A DNA stretch of 46,095 bases, taken from Bacillota bacterium. Its GTDB lineage: Bacteria; Bacillota; Limnochordia; Limnochordales; ZCTH02-B6. This document shows positions 30,969-38,611 of the stretch, one piece after another (the stretch's first letter is position 1; every line of letters begins with the position of its first letter). Below the pieces are notes generated by a model. The model had not been told where the DNA came from. It did no database searches and worked only from the letters and a program-made list of their open reading frames with translations. The position numbers and the translations under genes are program-made. The stretch spans positions 1-46,095 of the forward strand of contig PKQR01000003.1 in assembly GCA_017578085.1 (NCBI GenBank), written 5' to 3'.

Positions 30969-32303
30969 CTAGTCCCAGCCCGGGAACGGGAAGACCATGT
31001 CGGCCGTGGCGGCTTCGAACGGGTACACGATCTCCAGCGTGACCCCGCCCGTCTCGGGGTTGTACTGGTACTGGCCAATCATGCCCGTGGCGTAGATGTT
31101 CTGGTTCTTCTCCCCGGGCCGGCGCGAGCCGAACTTGATGCCCTGCCAGGGCGTAATCAGCTGATCACCGGGGATGTCCAGCTCGTTCAAAGCCCGCTGC
31201 AAGGCCCGCGGGTTGGTGCTGCCGGCGTTGTTGAGCGCATGCGCCCATGCCAGCACCCCCAGCATCTCCCGGGCCGACTCCTCGGAGAGGTTGGTCCCGT
31301 AGCGCTGCCGGTACAGCTCGTTGATGGCGGCGGCGATGGGCCGGACTTCGCCGATCTTGGCGATGAAGAGCGACCGGGTCAGCACCCCGTGCAAGGCGGG
31401 ACCCAAGGCCTGCACAAAGTCGGGGTTGGTGAAGCCGGCATTCTGGCCCCAGATCAACGTGGGCTTCGCGCCCCGCAGGGCCAGCGTGCGCATGAACAGG
31501 ATCGCGTCGGAGACGTAGGAGGCAAAGAGGTACACGTCCGCCCCGGAGTTGACCAGGCGTGCGGTTTCGCTGGTCAAGTCGGGCGAGTTGGCCTGGTAGC
31601 GCATGTACTCCACAACTTCATAGCCGCGTTCGGGGGCGAGCCGGTTGACGATGTCATTGCCGGTCGCGGAGCCGAACTCGGTGTTTTCGACCACGACGGC
31701 CAGCCGGCGGATGGAGTCCTTGGGCACCGCCGGCACGCCGGGCGCCTTGCCCTCCACCAGGCCGTCCAACAGGTTAAACAGGTCGTCGTCAAAGATCATG
31801 TCGTGGGGCGTCACCCGCCAGAACCACTCATAGCCCAGGGTGGTCAACGTCGGCGAGGACGAGTCGGAGTTGACCAGCGGGATGCCGTGGCGCTCGGCGA
31901 CGGTCGCGACCGTCTGGGTGACGCTGCTCTGGTAGGCGCCCATAAGCCCGACCACGCCCTGCTCGAGAATAAGTCGGCGGGCCATGTCGGCACCCACGGC
32001 GGGCTCGCCGCGGGAGTCGGCAAAGATAGGCTCAATTTTCGCTCCGCCCAAGGAGGGGATGCCGTTCCAGCCGGCCACCTCCAGGCCGAGGGCCGCGAGC
32101 TCCGGGTAAACGTTGTTGACGATGTCCACCATCAGCTCGTAGCCGCGGCGCAGCTCCTGGCCGGTGGGCGCCAGCGGGCCGGAAAGGGGCAGGATGACGC
32201 CAATCTTGACCGTCTCCTGCGCGGCGGAGGGCAGAGTGCCAACGAAGACGATAAGACCAAGAACAGCGGCAATCGTCCTGATCCATCGGCGCACGCGCAA
32301 CAT
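30969..32303 (-). CDS. livK: Amino-acid/amide ABC substrate-binding protein (LivK-like)
   Basis: 444 residues from ATG 32303 (GGAGGGG seven bases upstream). Signal peptide residues about 8-28, ending PSAAQ, with no lipobox; the whole protein has no cysteine. The mature part is a type I periplasmic-binding fold: VKIGVILPLSGPLAPTGQEL, LILEQGVVGLMGAYQSSVT, IPLVNSDSSSPTLTTLGYEW and VVVENTEFGSATGNDIVNRL. Length is greater than E. coli LivK (about 345 mature), typical of the ABC amino-acid/amide group in Bacillota. It heads the liv operon. Ligand cannot be fixed: leucine-type, amides and urea are all possible. Confidence 0.9.
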   Translation of the reverse strand: MLRVRRWIRTIAAVLGLIVFVGTLPSAAQETVKIGVILPLSGPLAPTGQELRRGYELMVDIVNNVYPELAALGLEVAGWNGIPSLGGAKIEPIFADSRGEPAVGADMARRLILEQGVVGLMGAYQSSVTQTVATVAERHGIPLVNSDSSSPTLTTLGYEWFWRVTPHDMIFDDDLFNLLDGLVEGKAPGVPAVPKDSIRRLAVVVENTEFGSATGNDIVNRLAPERGYEVVEYMRYQANSPDLTSETARLVNSGADVYLFASYVSDAILFMRTLALRGAKPTLIWGQNAGFTNPDFVQALGPALHGVLTRSLFIAKIGEVRPIAAAINELYRQRYGTNLSEESAREMLGVLAWAHALNNAGSTNPRALQRALNELDIPGDQLITPWQGIKFGSRRPGEKNQNIYATGMIGQYQYNPETGGVTLEIVYPFEAATADMVFPFPGWD

Positions 32304-32390
32304 CCACAAACCCCTCCACAATTTGGATATTGATTCGTGTTTCGTCGAAAAAGACAGTGCTCCTGCTCATTATCCGGTTGATACAGAACT
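32304..32390 (-). promoter_or_regulatory. A+T-richer leader before livK
   Basis: 87 bases between the GT4 stop and livK are clearly richer in A+T than the surroundings and contain GGATAATGAG and CAATAT-type -10 candidates and a small inverted repeat TTTCGTCGAAA (about 32339-32350, read on the plus strand as TTTCGTCGAAA). A livK promoter here is likely but I cannot choose its boxes. Confidence 0.4.
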
Positions 32391-33869
32391 CTATGCGGAG
32401 GGGCCTTGGGGATAGGCGCCAGCCAGCGCGGGCGCGCCGGTGTGGCCGGGAGGGACGCTTTCGTCCCGGAGCGGATCGGCGTTGCCTTCGCGGAGCGGCT
32501 CGGCGTTGCCTTCGCGGAACGGCTCGCCGCTGCCGCCCTGGGACGGTGCGACGCCGCCGTCGCGGCGGTCGGCGAGCCGGGTGTCGGTGTACCGGCCTGG
32601 GGGCAGGCGGTTCAGGAGCCCAGCCCACATCTCCCACCGGCGCTCGTCCTCGGCCCGCCGCCGGGCCAGCGCGGCGTCCCAGGTGCACTGCTCCAGCTCG
32701 CGCAGGACTTCATCATAGAGGGCAGCCGTCCGGGCGGCGATGCGGCGCCAGGCGTAGCGCTCCTTGACGTCCTGCAGGGCGGTGTCGCGCAGCTTGGCCG
32801 CGAGGCCGGGCGCGCGCAGCAGCGCCGATACGTTTTCAGCCAGCGATTCCGGGCTGCCCGGGAGGGCCAAAAGCCCGTTGTGGCCGTGGCGGACGATCTC
32901 CCGGAAACCGCCGGTGGCTGACGCCACCACAGGGGTTCCGGCGGCCATGGCTTCAAGAGCTACGATGCCGAACGGTTCGTAGAGGCTCGGGAAGACCGCC
33001 GCTTGGGCCGTCCTGAGGAAGCGGTCGCGGTCTTGGTCATTGACGTAGCCGAAGAAGGTGACGCGGCCGGCGATGCCAAGCCGCTGGGCTTGGGCTTCCA
33101 GATCCGGCCGGGCCGGCCCCTCCCCGGCGATGACGAAGCGGGTGGCCGGGTGCCGGTCCAATATCAGCGGCACCGCGTCCAGAAGCACGTGCACCCCCTT
33201 TTCGTGCACGAGCCGGCCCAAGAAGAAAACGAGCGCCTCGTGGGGCTCGGCAAAGCGGGTGCGGAAGGCCGCGTCCGCCTGCGGATCGCCGGGTGGGGGC
33301 AGCGTCACGCCGTTGGGGACAACCCGGATCTTGTCGGCCGGCAGCTGGAACACCCGCCGGACTTCCTCTTCCATGTAGCGGCTGCAGCAAATGACGCGCC
33401 AGGCCTCGTACGTGAGCCACCATTCAACGTTGCCGATGTGGCGCTGCAAGTCGTTGTGCAGGCCGTTGTTGCGCCCGTACTCGGTCGCATGCACGGTGGC
33501 CACCAGCGGCAGCCCAAGCCCGTGTTTCAGCGCTTTGCCCGCATACGCGGCCAGCCAGTCGTGGGCGTGCACCAGGTCAAACCGCTGGCCGCAGGCAAAC
33601 AGGTGCAGGGCCCGCTCCACCATCTCGAGGTTCAGGCGCATGACCCAGCCGGGGAAATCCAGCGGCGCCGGCCCGGGGACGGGCAGGCGATGCACCTCGA
33701 CGCCGTTGTCCCACTCCCGGGCCGGCGCGCCGGGCGCTTCGTGGGTGAGGACCGTCACCCGGTGACCCAAAGCCGCCAACGCCCGGCTTAAGTAGGCCAC
33801 GTGGCGGGCCAGCCCGCCGACGACCTTTGGCGGGTATTCCCAGGAAAGCATCAGGATGTGCCGCGTCAC
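32391..33869 (-). CDS. GT4 glycosyltransferase, glycogen-synthase-like
   Basis: 492 residues, cytoplasmic, GT-B fold. N-terminus MLSWEYPPKVVGGLARHVAY is the usual start of GT4 glucosyltransferases acting on alpha-glucans. FDLVHAHDWLAAYAGKALK and VATVHATEYGRNNG follow, and the donor domain has FLGRLVHEKGVHVLLDA and the EX7E motif EPFGIVALE. The first 20 residues look like mycobacterial Rv3032 (MGLP/glycogen alpha-1,4-glucosyltransferase) from memory. The last 90 residues are a low-complexity tail with short repeats, after a coiled segment (LEQCTWDAALARRRAEDERR). GTG 33869 overlaps the CBS gene (GTGA). Likely substrate UDP- or ADP-glucose and a growing alpha-glucan. Confidence 0.85.
   Translation of the reverse strand: MTRHILMLSWEYPPKVVGGLARHVAYLSRALAALGHRVTVLTHEAPGAPAREWDNGVEVHRLPVPGPAPLDFPGWVMRLNLEMVERALHLFACGQRFDLVHAHDWLAAYAGKALKHGLGLPLVATVHATEYGRNNGLHNDLQRHIGNVEWWLTYEAWRVICCSRYMEEEVRRVFQLPADKIRVVPNGVTLPPPGDPQADAAFRTRFAEPHEALVFFLGRLVHEKGVHVLLDAVPLILDRHPATRFVIAGEGPARPDLEAQAQRLGIAGRVTFFGYVNDQDRDRFLRTAQAAVFPSLYEPFGIVALEAMAAGTPVVASATGGFREIVRHGHNGLLALPGSPESLAENVSALLRAPGLAAKLRDTALQDVKERYAWRRIAARTAALYDEVLRELEQCTWDAALARRRAEDERRWEMWAGLLNRLPPGRYTDTRLADRRDGGVAPSQGGSGEPFREGNAEPLREGNADPLRDESVPPGHTGAPALAGAYPQGPSA
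32467..32524 (-). repeat. 24-base tandem repeat in the GT4 tail
   Basis: Two adjacent copies (32477-32500 and 32501-32524) differ by one base, and the end of a third precedes them. They encode EPFREGNA-EPLREGNA-DPLRDES in the acidic-basic tail of the GT4 protein. The unit length of 24 keeps the frame. Confidence 0.75.
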
Positions 33870-34327
33870 GGGCCCCTCTCCTCCCCGGTCATCCAGCGGC
33901 TGAAAAGCCGCACGACGTCCATCCGGTGGATGATGCCCACAAGCCGCCCCTCCTGCACCACCGGCAGGTGGCGCACCCTGTGCTCGCCCATGAGGCCGAT
34001 GACTTTCTCCAGCGGGGCGTCGGGTTCGACCGTGTAGACCGCCCGGGTCATGATGTCCGCCGCCCGGATGCCGGCAATCTCCTTGAGCAGCGCCTGGTGA
34101 AGCCGCCGGGGACCCAGGTACAGGTCGACGTCCAAGAACCGCACCCGGTTGGGCAACAGCAGCCGCAGGAAGTCGGTGGCCGTAATCAAGCCCAAGAGAT
34201 GCCCGTCGCCGTCCGTCACCGGCACGCCTTCGACGCGCTCGGCCACCATCAGCGACGCCACATCAGCCAAGGAGGTGTCCGGTGCCACCGCCACCGCGTC
34301 CGCCGTCATGATCTCCCGGGCGAGCAT
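33866..34327 (-). CDS. CBS-domain pair protein
   Basis: 153 residues, ATG 34327 with GGAGGG five bases upstream. It consists only of two CBS motifs: MTADAVAVAPDTSLADVASL...GVPVTDGDGHLLGLITATDFL (about 7-60) and MTRAVYTVEPDAPLEKVIGL...RHLPVVQEGRLVGIIHRMDVV (about 87-140). Such Bateman modules usually bind AMP, ADP, ATP or similar and act as energy sensors, but the ligand here is unknown. It overlaps the amylo-glucosidase gene by 65 bases and the GT4 by 4, so it is tightly coupled to glucan enzymes and may modulate them (inference). Confidence 0.88.
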   Translation of the reverse strand: MLAREIMTADAVAVAPDTSLADVASLMVAERVEGVPVTDGDGHLLGLITATDFLRLLLPNRVRFLDVDLYLGPRRLHQALLKEIAGIRAADIMTRAVYTVEPDAPLEKVIGLMGEHRVRHLPVVQEGRLVGIIHRMDVVRLFSRWMTGEERGP

Positions 34328-36449
34328 GACAACCCTCCAGTTCCTCCGCCAAGACCCGGAGAACCTCCGCGACGCTCCACCCTTGCGCAAAGCAGCCCCG
34401 CGGCCGGTGGGGCGGATCGCCGTCGAAGATCTCGGAAACCTGCCCCAGGGCTCCTTCCGCGCTCAAGTGGCGGCGCAACGGCTCCAAGAGGCGGCGGGCG
34501 GCGGCCAGCGTTTCAGGCGTGCGCCCGCAGCACTGCAGGAGCGCCGTCACGTACGGCCCGAGCAGCCACGGCCACACGGTGCCTTGATGATACGCCGCGT
34601 CCCGCCGCCACTGATCGCCCACGTACTCGCCCCGGTAACCGGGGTCATCCGGCGACAGGGTCCGGAGGCCCACCGGGGTCAAGAGCCGCTGGGACACGAG
34701 CGCCACGATCCGGCGCCCGTGGTCCGCGTCTACGACAGGAAAAGGTAGGGATGCCGCCAGGAGCTGGTTGGGTCGATGGGCTGGGTCGGCCGGCGCCAGC
34801 GGTTCTGCCCCGGCAATTCCAGGAGCTTGGACCCCATCGCCCGCCACCACGTCCCAGAGCCCGCCGTCCGGCCGTGTGAATCGTTGGAGGAAGCTGCTGC
34901 GCACAGCGCGGGCCAGCCGCTCCCACTCGGCCGCGTCCGTTCTTCCCAGTTTCCGAGCTAGCGTTTCCACAGACCGCAGGGCGTTATACCAGAGCGCGTT
35001 GATCTCCACCGGGGCGCCTCGGCGCGGGGTTACCACCCAATCGCCCACCTTGGCGTCCATCCATGTGAGTTGCACTCCCTCTGCCCCGGCATACACAAGG
35101 CCATCCCCGCCCACCCGGATGCCGTAGCGCGTGCCCTTAAGGTAGTGGCGCAGGATGTCCACGGCGACGGGCAGCAGTTCTTGCCCCGTGGTGGCCGCGT
35201 CGGCGCTGGCCGCGAAGTATTTCCAAACGGCGTAGACAAACCACAGGGACGCGTCGGCGGCGTTGTACTCGGCCCCCTCCCCCGCATCGCCGAAGCGGTT
35301 GGGTACCAGGCCGTCCGCGCGGTGGGCCGCAAACGTGAGCAGCACCTCCCGGGCGAGGTCGTGCCGCCCGGTGCACAGGAGCAGTCCGGGCAGGCTGATC
35401 ATGGCGTCCCTTCCCCAGTCCGTGAACCACGGGTAGCCGGCCACGACCGTGGCGGACCGCGTGGTGCGGCGCCAAGCGACGAAGTCGTCGGCCGCCAGCA
35501 TGAGGCGGTCCAGGTCCGGATCCCCAGAGGCTACCTTAATGAGCTCGGCCCGCCGCGCGAGCGCGCGGAGGTAGGCCATTTTAGCCCATTGGGCCAAGGC
35601 TTGGGGCCCGTCCCGCCACGGCGGCGCCGGCACCGCGTCCCCAGGTGTTTCCCGCGCGTCCGGTATCGGGCAGTGGCCCACGAGGAACGCCTCGTCGCCC
35701 GGTCCCGCGAGCCGCACCCGGAACGCCCCTGGGCAGAAGTGGTCTTCCACGCAATCGAGGCCCCGTTCCGCCTCGAGGGCATAGCGGAAGTGGTAGTACC
35801 AGCCGCCGCCGGGCGTGTAGCGCACCTCTCCCCCGCCGGCGAGGACCAGCGCGGGCGCCGCCTCGTAGGCCACGATGGCCGTCCCGTGCGGGGCCACGTC
35901 CTGCCGGAAGTCCCAGCCGTTGGCCCGCACGGTATGGTGGTAGTCGCGGCAGTTGATGAACGGCAGCAGCTCCAGCTCCACGGGTGGACCGGCGATTAGG
36001 CGCCAGCGGGCTACCGTGGTGTTCTGGCCTCGGACCATAAAGATGGTCTTCTCCAACAAGATCCCGTCCGCCAAGAACAGCCACCCGGGAAATGGGTACA
36101 ACTGCCAGGCCAACAGCCGCCGCCAGCCGTCCGGGTGGAGGACGTTCCCGTAGTCGTTGGTCGACAGGGGACAGCGCCAGCCCGGGCCGTGCAGCCATTC
36201 CTCCGTGCCCGCCCATAACAGCCGCCTGTCCACCGGCGGCGCCAGGGCAGCCACAAGCCAGCCGTGGTAGCGCCGGGAGGCAAGCCCCACCACGGTCCCG
36301 CAGGCGAAGCCCCCCAGCCCGTTGGTAACCAGCCACTCAGGGGCAAAGATGGGGTCGGGCGGCCCCACGGGCCGCCAACGGATTTGCAGCCGCTCCCACA
36401 AGCCAGCATGCGCCCCCTCCGACCGAGCGTCCCGGCCATAGGGTGCCAT
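34263..36449 (-). CDS. Amylo-alpha-1,6-glucosidase (glycogen-debranching type)
   Basis: 728 residues, no signal peptide. N-terminal beta domain (FAPEWLVTNGLGGFACGTVV, LASRRYHGWLVAALAPPVDR) and C-terminal (alpha/alpha)6 barrel (GH133-type): VAGYPWFTDWGRDAMISLPG with a likely catalytic Asp, DASLWFVYAVWKYFAAS, and YHQGTVWPWLLGPYVTALLQ. It removes alpha-1,6-linked glucose stubs from glycogen or related branched glucans. Last 20 residues are Gly/Asp-rich, overlapping the CBS gene. 12 bases after the DOMON-type gene. Confidence 0.9.
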   Translation of the reverse strand: MAPYGRDARSEGAHAGLWERLQIRWRPVGPPDPIFAPEWLVTNGLGGFACGTVVGLASRRYHGWLVAALAPPVDRRLLWAGTEEWLHGPGWRCPLSTNDYGNVLHPDGWRRLLAWQLYPFPGWLFLADGILLEKTIFMVRGQNTTVARWRLIAGPPVELELLPFINCRDYHHTVRANGWDFRQDVAPHGTAIVAYEAAPALVLAGGGEVRYTPGGGWYYHFRYALEAERGLDCVEDHFCPGAFRVRLAGPGDEAFLVGHCPIPDARETPGDAVPAPPWRDGPQALAQWAKMAYLRALARRAELIKVASGDPDLDRLMLAADDFVAWRRTTRSATVVAGYPWFTDWGRDAMISLPGLLLCTGRHDLAREVLLTFAAHRADGLVPNRFGDAGEGAEYNAADASLWFVYAVWKYFAASADAATTGQELLPVAVDILRHYLKGTRYGIRVGGDGLVYAGAEGVQLTWMDAKVGDWVVTPRRGAPVEINALWYNALRSVETLARKLGRTDAAEWERLARAVRSSFLQRFTRPDGGLWDVVAGDGVQAPGIAGAEPLAPADPAHRPNQLLAASLPFPVVDADHGRRIVALVSQRLLTPVGLRTLSPDDPGYRGEYVGDQWRRDAAYHQGTVWPWLLGPYVTALLQCCGRTPETLAAARRLLEPLRRHLSAEGALGQVSEIFDGDPPHRPRGCFAQGWSVAEVLRVLAEELEGCHARPGDHDGGRGGGGTGHLLG

Positions 36450-36461
36450 GGGCGACGCCTT

Positions 36462-37487
36462 TCATGAGCGGCGCTGCCACCGCCGCCCGTACAGGCGCCG
36501 CGACCCGGCGAGCCCGGCTGCGGCCAGCGCGCCGGCGGCCCACAGCCACGGCTGCTGGCCCGGGCCGACAGGGTGCAAGAGGGCGTACGCCATCGACCCG
36601 CGGGACGCGGGGTCGTCCCCGGGAACGGCGAAGGAACGGAGCTGCCGCGCCTGGCTGCGCCACCAGCGCGGTGCCAAGATGTCGATGACCTGCGGACCGG
36701 CGGCCGCCGGATCTCGGCCGCCGAAGCGCCACTCCGCCGGTTCCGGGCCGACGGCGCGGTAGCCGTCGTCGCCAAAGGCATCAAACCCGCCCACCAGGAC
36801 GTAATAGCGCCAAGAGGGTTGCGGCGTACCGATGGCCGCCGCCGGCACGGCAACGCGGATGGTGCGCCCGTCCTTGAGCACCTGCGCGGCAAGGCCCCGG
36901 GCCAGGCCCGGTGCGTCCGGCGCGTCGCCCGCCCGATGCAGGCGTGTGCCGCCAAAGGGCGCCGCCCGCACCCGCACGTCCCAGGCGTGGGCCGGGTCAA
37001 ACCGGACGCGGGGACCTGGCCGCAGAGGCTCGGTGCGCCCCTCCCCAGGCGTCGTGTCGATGTAGATGTCGATGAGCTGGTGGTAAAAGCCTTCCGGGGC
37101 ATCCCAGGGGTTGTTGACGGCCCGAAAGGTAAGGTCGAAATACACGTGGCCGCCGCCGGTCCCGACGGCGAAAGCGGTCAAGTCCAAAAGGCCAGGCACG
37201 AAGGTGTCGTGGGTGGGATACACGTAGCCGCCCGGCCCGTTGTCATCGCCGGACGGGTCTTTCATCTGAAACACAACCCGTTCAGGTACAGCATCGCTCA
37301 GGGACGGCGGATTCGCGGGCGGCATGGTCGCAGCCGGCAAGCTCCCTGCCCGGAAAACCCAGCCGGGGAGGGGTCCCCCCTGCAGGGCGGCCATCACGGC
37401 CAAGGCGGCCAACGCCATGGCGAACCCCGAGGCGAAGGCCCTCGCTAGCTCTAGCCACATCCTGTCCCGACCGGGCCGCCGGGCCAC
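36462..37487 (-). CDS. Membrane-anchored glucodextranase-like DOMON protein
   Basis: 341 residues, GTG 37487 with GGGAGG seven bases upstream. N-terminal signal or anchor helix (about 15-35) and a C-terminal helix (about 309-326) followed by the basic tail RRLYGRRWQRRS, so the central domain should be outside the membrane with the tail inside. The middle matches the glucodextranase C-terminal/DOMON-like family: FQMKDPSGDDNGPGGYVYPT, LTFRAVNNPWDAPEGFYHQL, IYIDTTPGEGRTEPLRPGPR, VGGFDAFGDDGYRAVGPEPA. Related modules bind carbohydrate or heme in other proteins. It starts the debranching-CBS-GT4 operon, which makes a role in polysaccharide handling at the cell surface plausible. No catalytic domain is fused. 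Confidence 0.8.
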   Translation of the reverse strand: MARRPGRDRMWLELARAFASGFAMALAALAVMAALQGGPLPGWVFRAGSLPAATMPPANPPSLSDAVPERVVFQMKDPSGDDNGPGGYVYPTHDTFVPGLLDLTAFAVGTGGGHVYFDLTFRAVNNPWDAPEGFYHQLIDIYIDTTPGEGRTEPLRPGPRVRFDPAHAWDVRVRAAPFGGTRLHRAGDAPDAPGLARGLAAQVLKDGRTIRVAVPAAAIGTPQPSWRYYVLVGGFDAFGDDGYRAVGPEPAEWRFGGRDPAAAGPQVIDILAPRWWRSQARQLRSFAVPGDDPASRGSMAYALLHPVGPGQQPWLWAAGALAAAGLAGSRRLYGRRWQRRS

Positions 37488-37546
37488 CCCGATCCCTCCC
37501 GGGGTGGTTCCTATGCCCTCGTGGCCGAAATCATGCCTGCCGGCGG

Positions 37547-38566
37547 CTACGCACCGCGCGCGCCCAGAAGCTCGCCCGCCCCCTTGGCCAAGAGCGCCGC
37601 CGCCGTATCGTGGGCCAGCGCCCGCGCGGCGGCTTCAGCGTCCGCGACCGCCGCTTCACCCGCGGTCAGCGCCGCCTCATCAAAGACCCGGGTCTCCTCG
37701 GCCACAACCAGCCGGCTGCCCGCGGGATCGGCCACGGACGCCATCAGGCGGAGGCGCTTTTCTCCATCGCCGCCCGTCCACGTGGCCAGGGCACCGATGG
37801 GCACGTGGCAGCCGCCGCCGAGGCGCGCGAGCAGCTCCCGCTCGGCCGTCACCGCCAGGCGCACAGAAATGTCGTCGATGAGCTGCACGGCCCGGCGGGC
37901 CACCTCATCGTCGGCCCGCACTTCCAACGCCAGGGCACCCTGCCCCGGCGCCGGCAGGCATACGGACGGGTCCAGCACCTGCATGCGCTCGTCCCACAGC
38001 CCCAGGCGGCGGAGGCCGGCTGCCGCCAGGACGAGCGCGTCCAACCCCATCTCTTCCAGCTTGCGCAGGCGGGTGTCGACGTTGCCGCGGATGGGGACGA
38101 ACTCGAGATCCGGCCGCCAGTGGCGCAAGTGCGCGATGCGCCGGGGCGAACCCGTCCCCAGCCGGGCGCCCTGCGGCAAGTATCCCAGGGGAGCCGGGGA
38201 CGCGGCGTCAACGGGTGGCCGTGCCAGGACCGCGGCGTCCCGTGGATCATCCCGCACGGGGAACGCGGCCAGCACCAGCCCCGGCGGCTGCTCCCCCGGC
38301 AAATCCTTGAGACTGTGGACGGCCACGTCCGCCTCTCCCCGCAACAACGCCTGCTCCACGGCGCGCACAAAGATGCCCCGCTGGCCGAAGGCGGCCAGCG
38401 GGGTCGTATGGTCAAGATCGCCTTCGGTCCGGATCTCCTTCAGTTTCAACCGCAACGGCAGCCCGTGCCGCCGTGCTGCCGCCTCCAGCTGATCCGCGAC
38501 CCAACGGGCCTGCCATAGGGCGAGGGCGCTAGGACGCGTCCCCACGACCAGTTCCCGCGGCTGCAC
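37547..38566 (-). CDS. hemC: Porphobilinogen deaminase
   Basis: Joins four porphobilinogens into hydroxymethylbilane in tetrapyrrole synthesis. 339 residues, GTG 38566 with AGGAG nine bases upstream. Motifs VVGTRPSALALWQARWVADQ, the substrate-Asp segment AVHSLKDLPGEQPPGL and the cofactor-binding Cys in LGGGCHVPIGALATW. It follows hemA at 45 bases. hemD and hemB, which often come next, are not visible; the next gene is the DOMON-type one, so the tetrapyrrole operon here is short. Confidence 0.95.
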   Translation of the reverse strand: MQPRELVVGTRPSALALWQARWVADQLEAAARRHGLPLRLKLKEIRTEGDLDHTTPLAAFGQRGIFVRAVEQALLRGEADVAVHSLKDLPGEQPPGLVLAAFPVRDDPRDAAVLARPPVDAASPAPLGYLPQGARLGTGSPRRIAHLRHWRPDLEFVPIRGNVDTRLRKLEEMGLDALVLAAAGLRRLGLWDERMQVLDPSVCLPAPGQGALALEVRADDEVARRAVQLIDDISVRLAVTAERELLARLGGGCHVPIGALATWTGGDGEKRLRLMASVADPAGSRLVVAEETRVFDEAALTAGEAAVADAEAAARALAHDTAAALLAKGAGELLGARGA

Positions 38567-38611
38567 CGGACGCCACTCCTCTCAATACTCGGCCCCGGCC
38601 CGCACCACAGC

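Noticed and set aside
30351..32333. Long open frame on the plus strand opposite livH and livK
   Set aside because: Antisense shadow of two well-supported transporter genes; no recognisable motifs and strong compositional bias.
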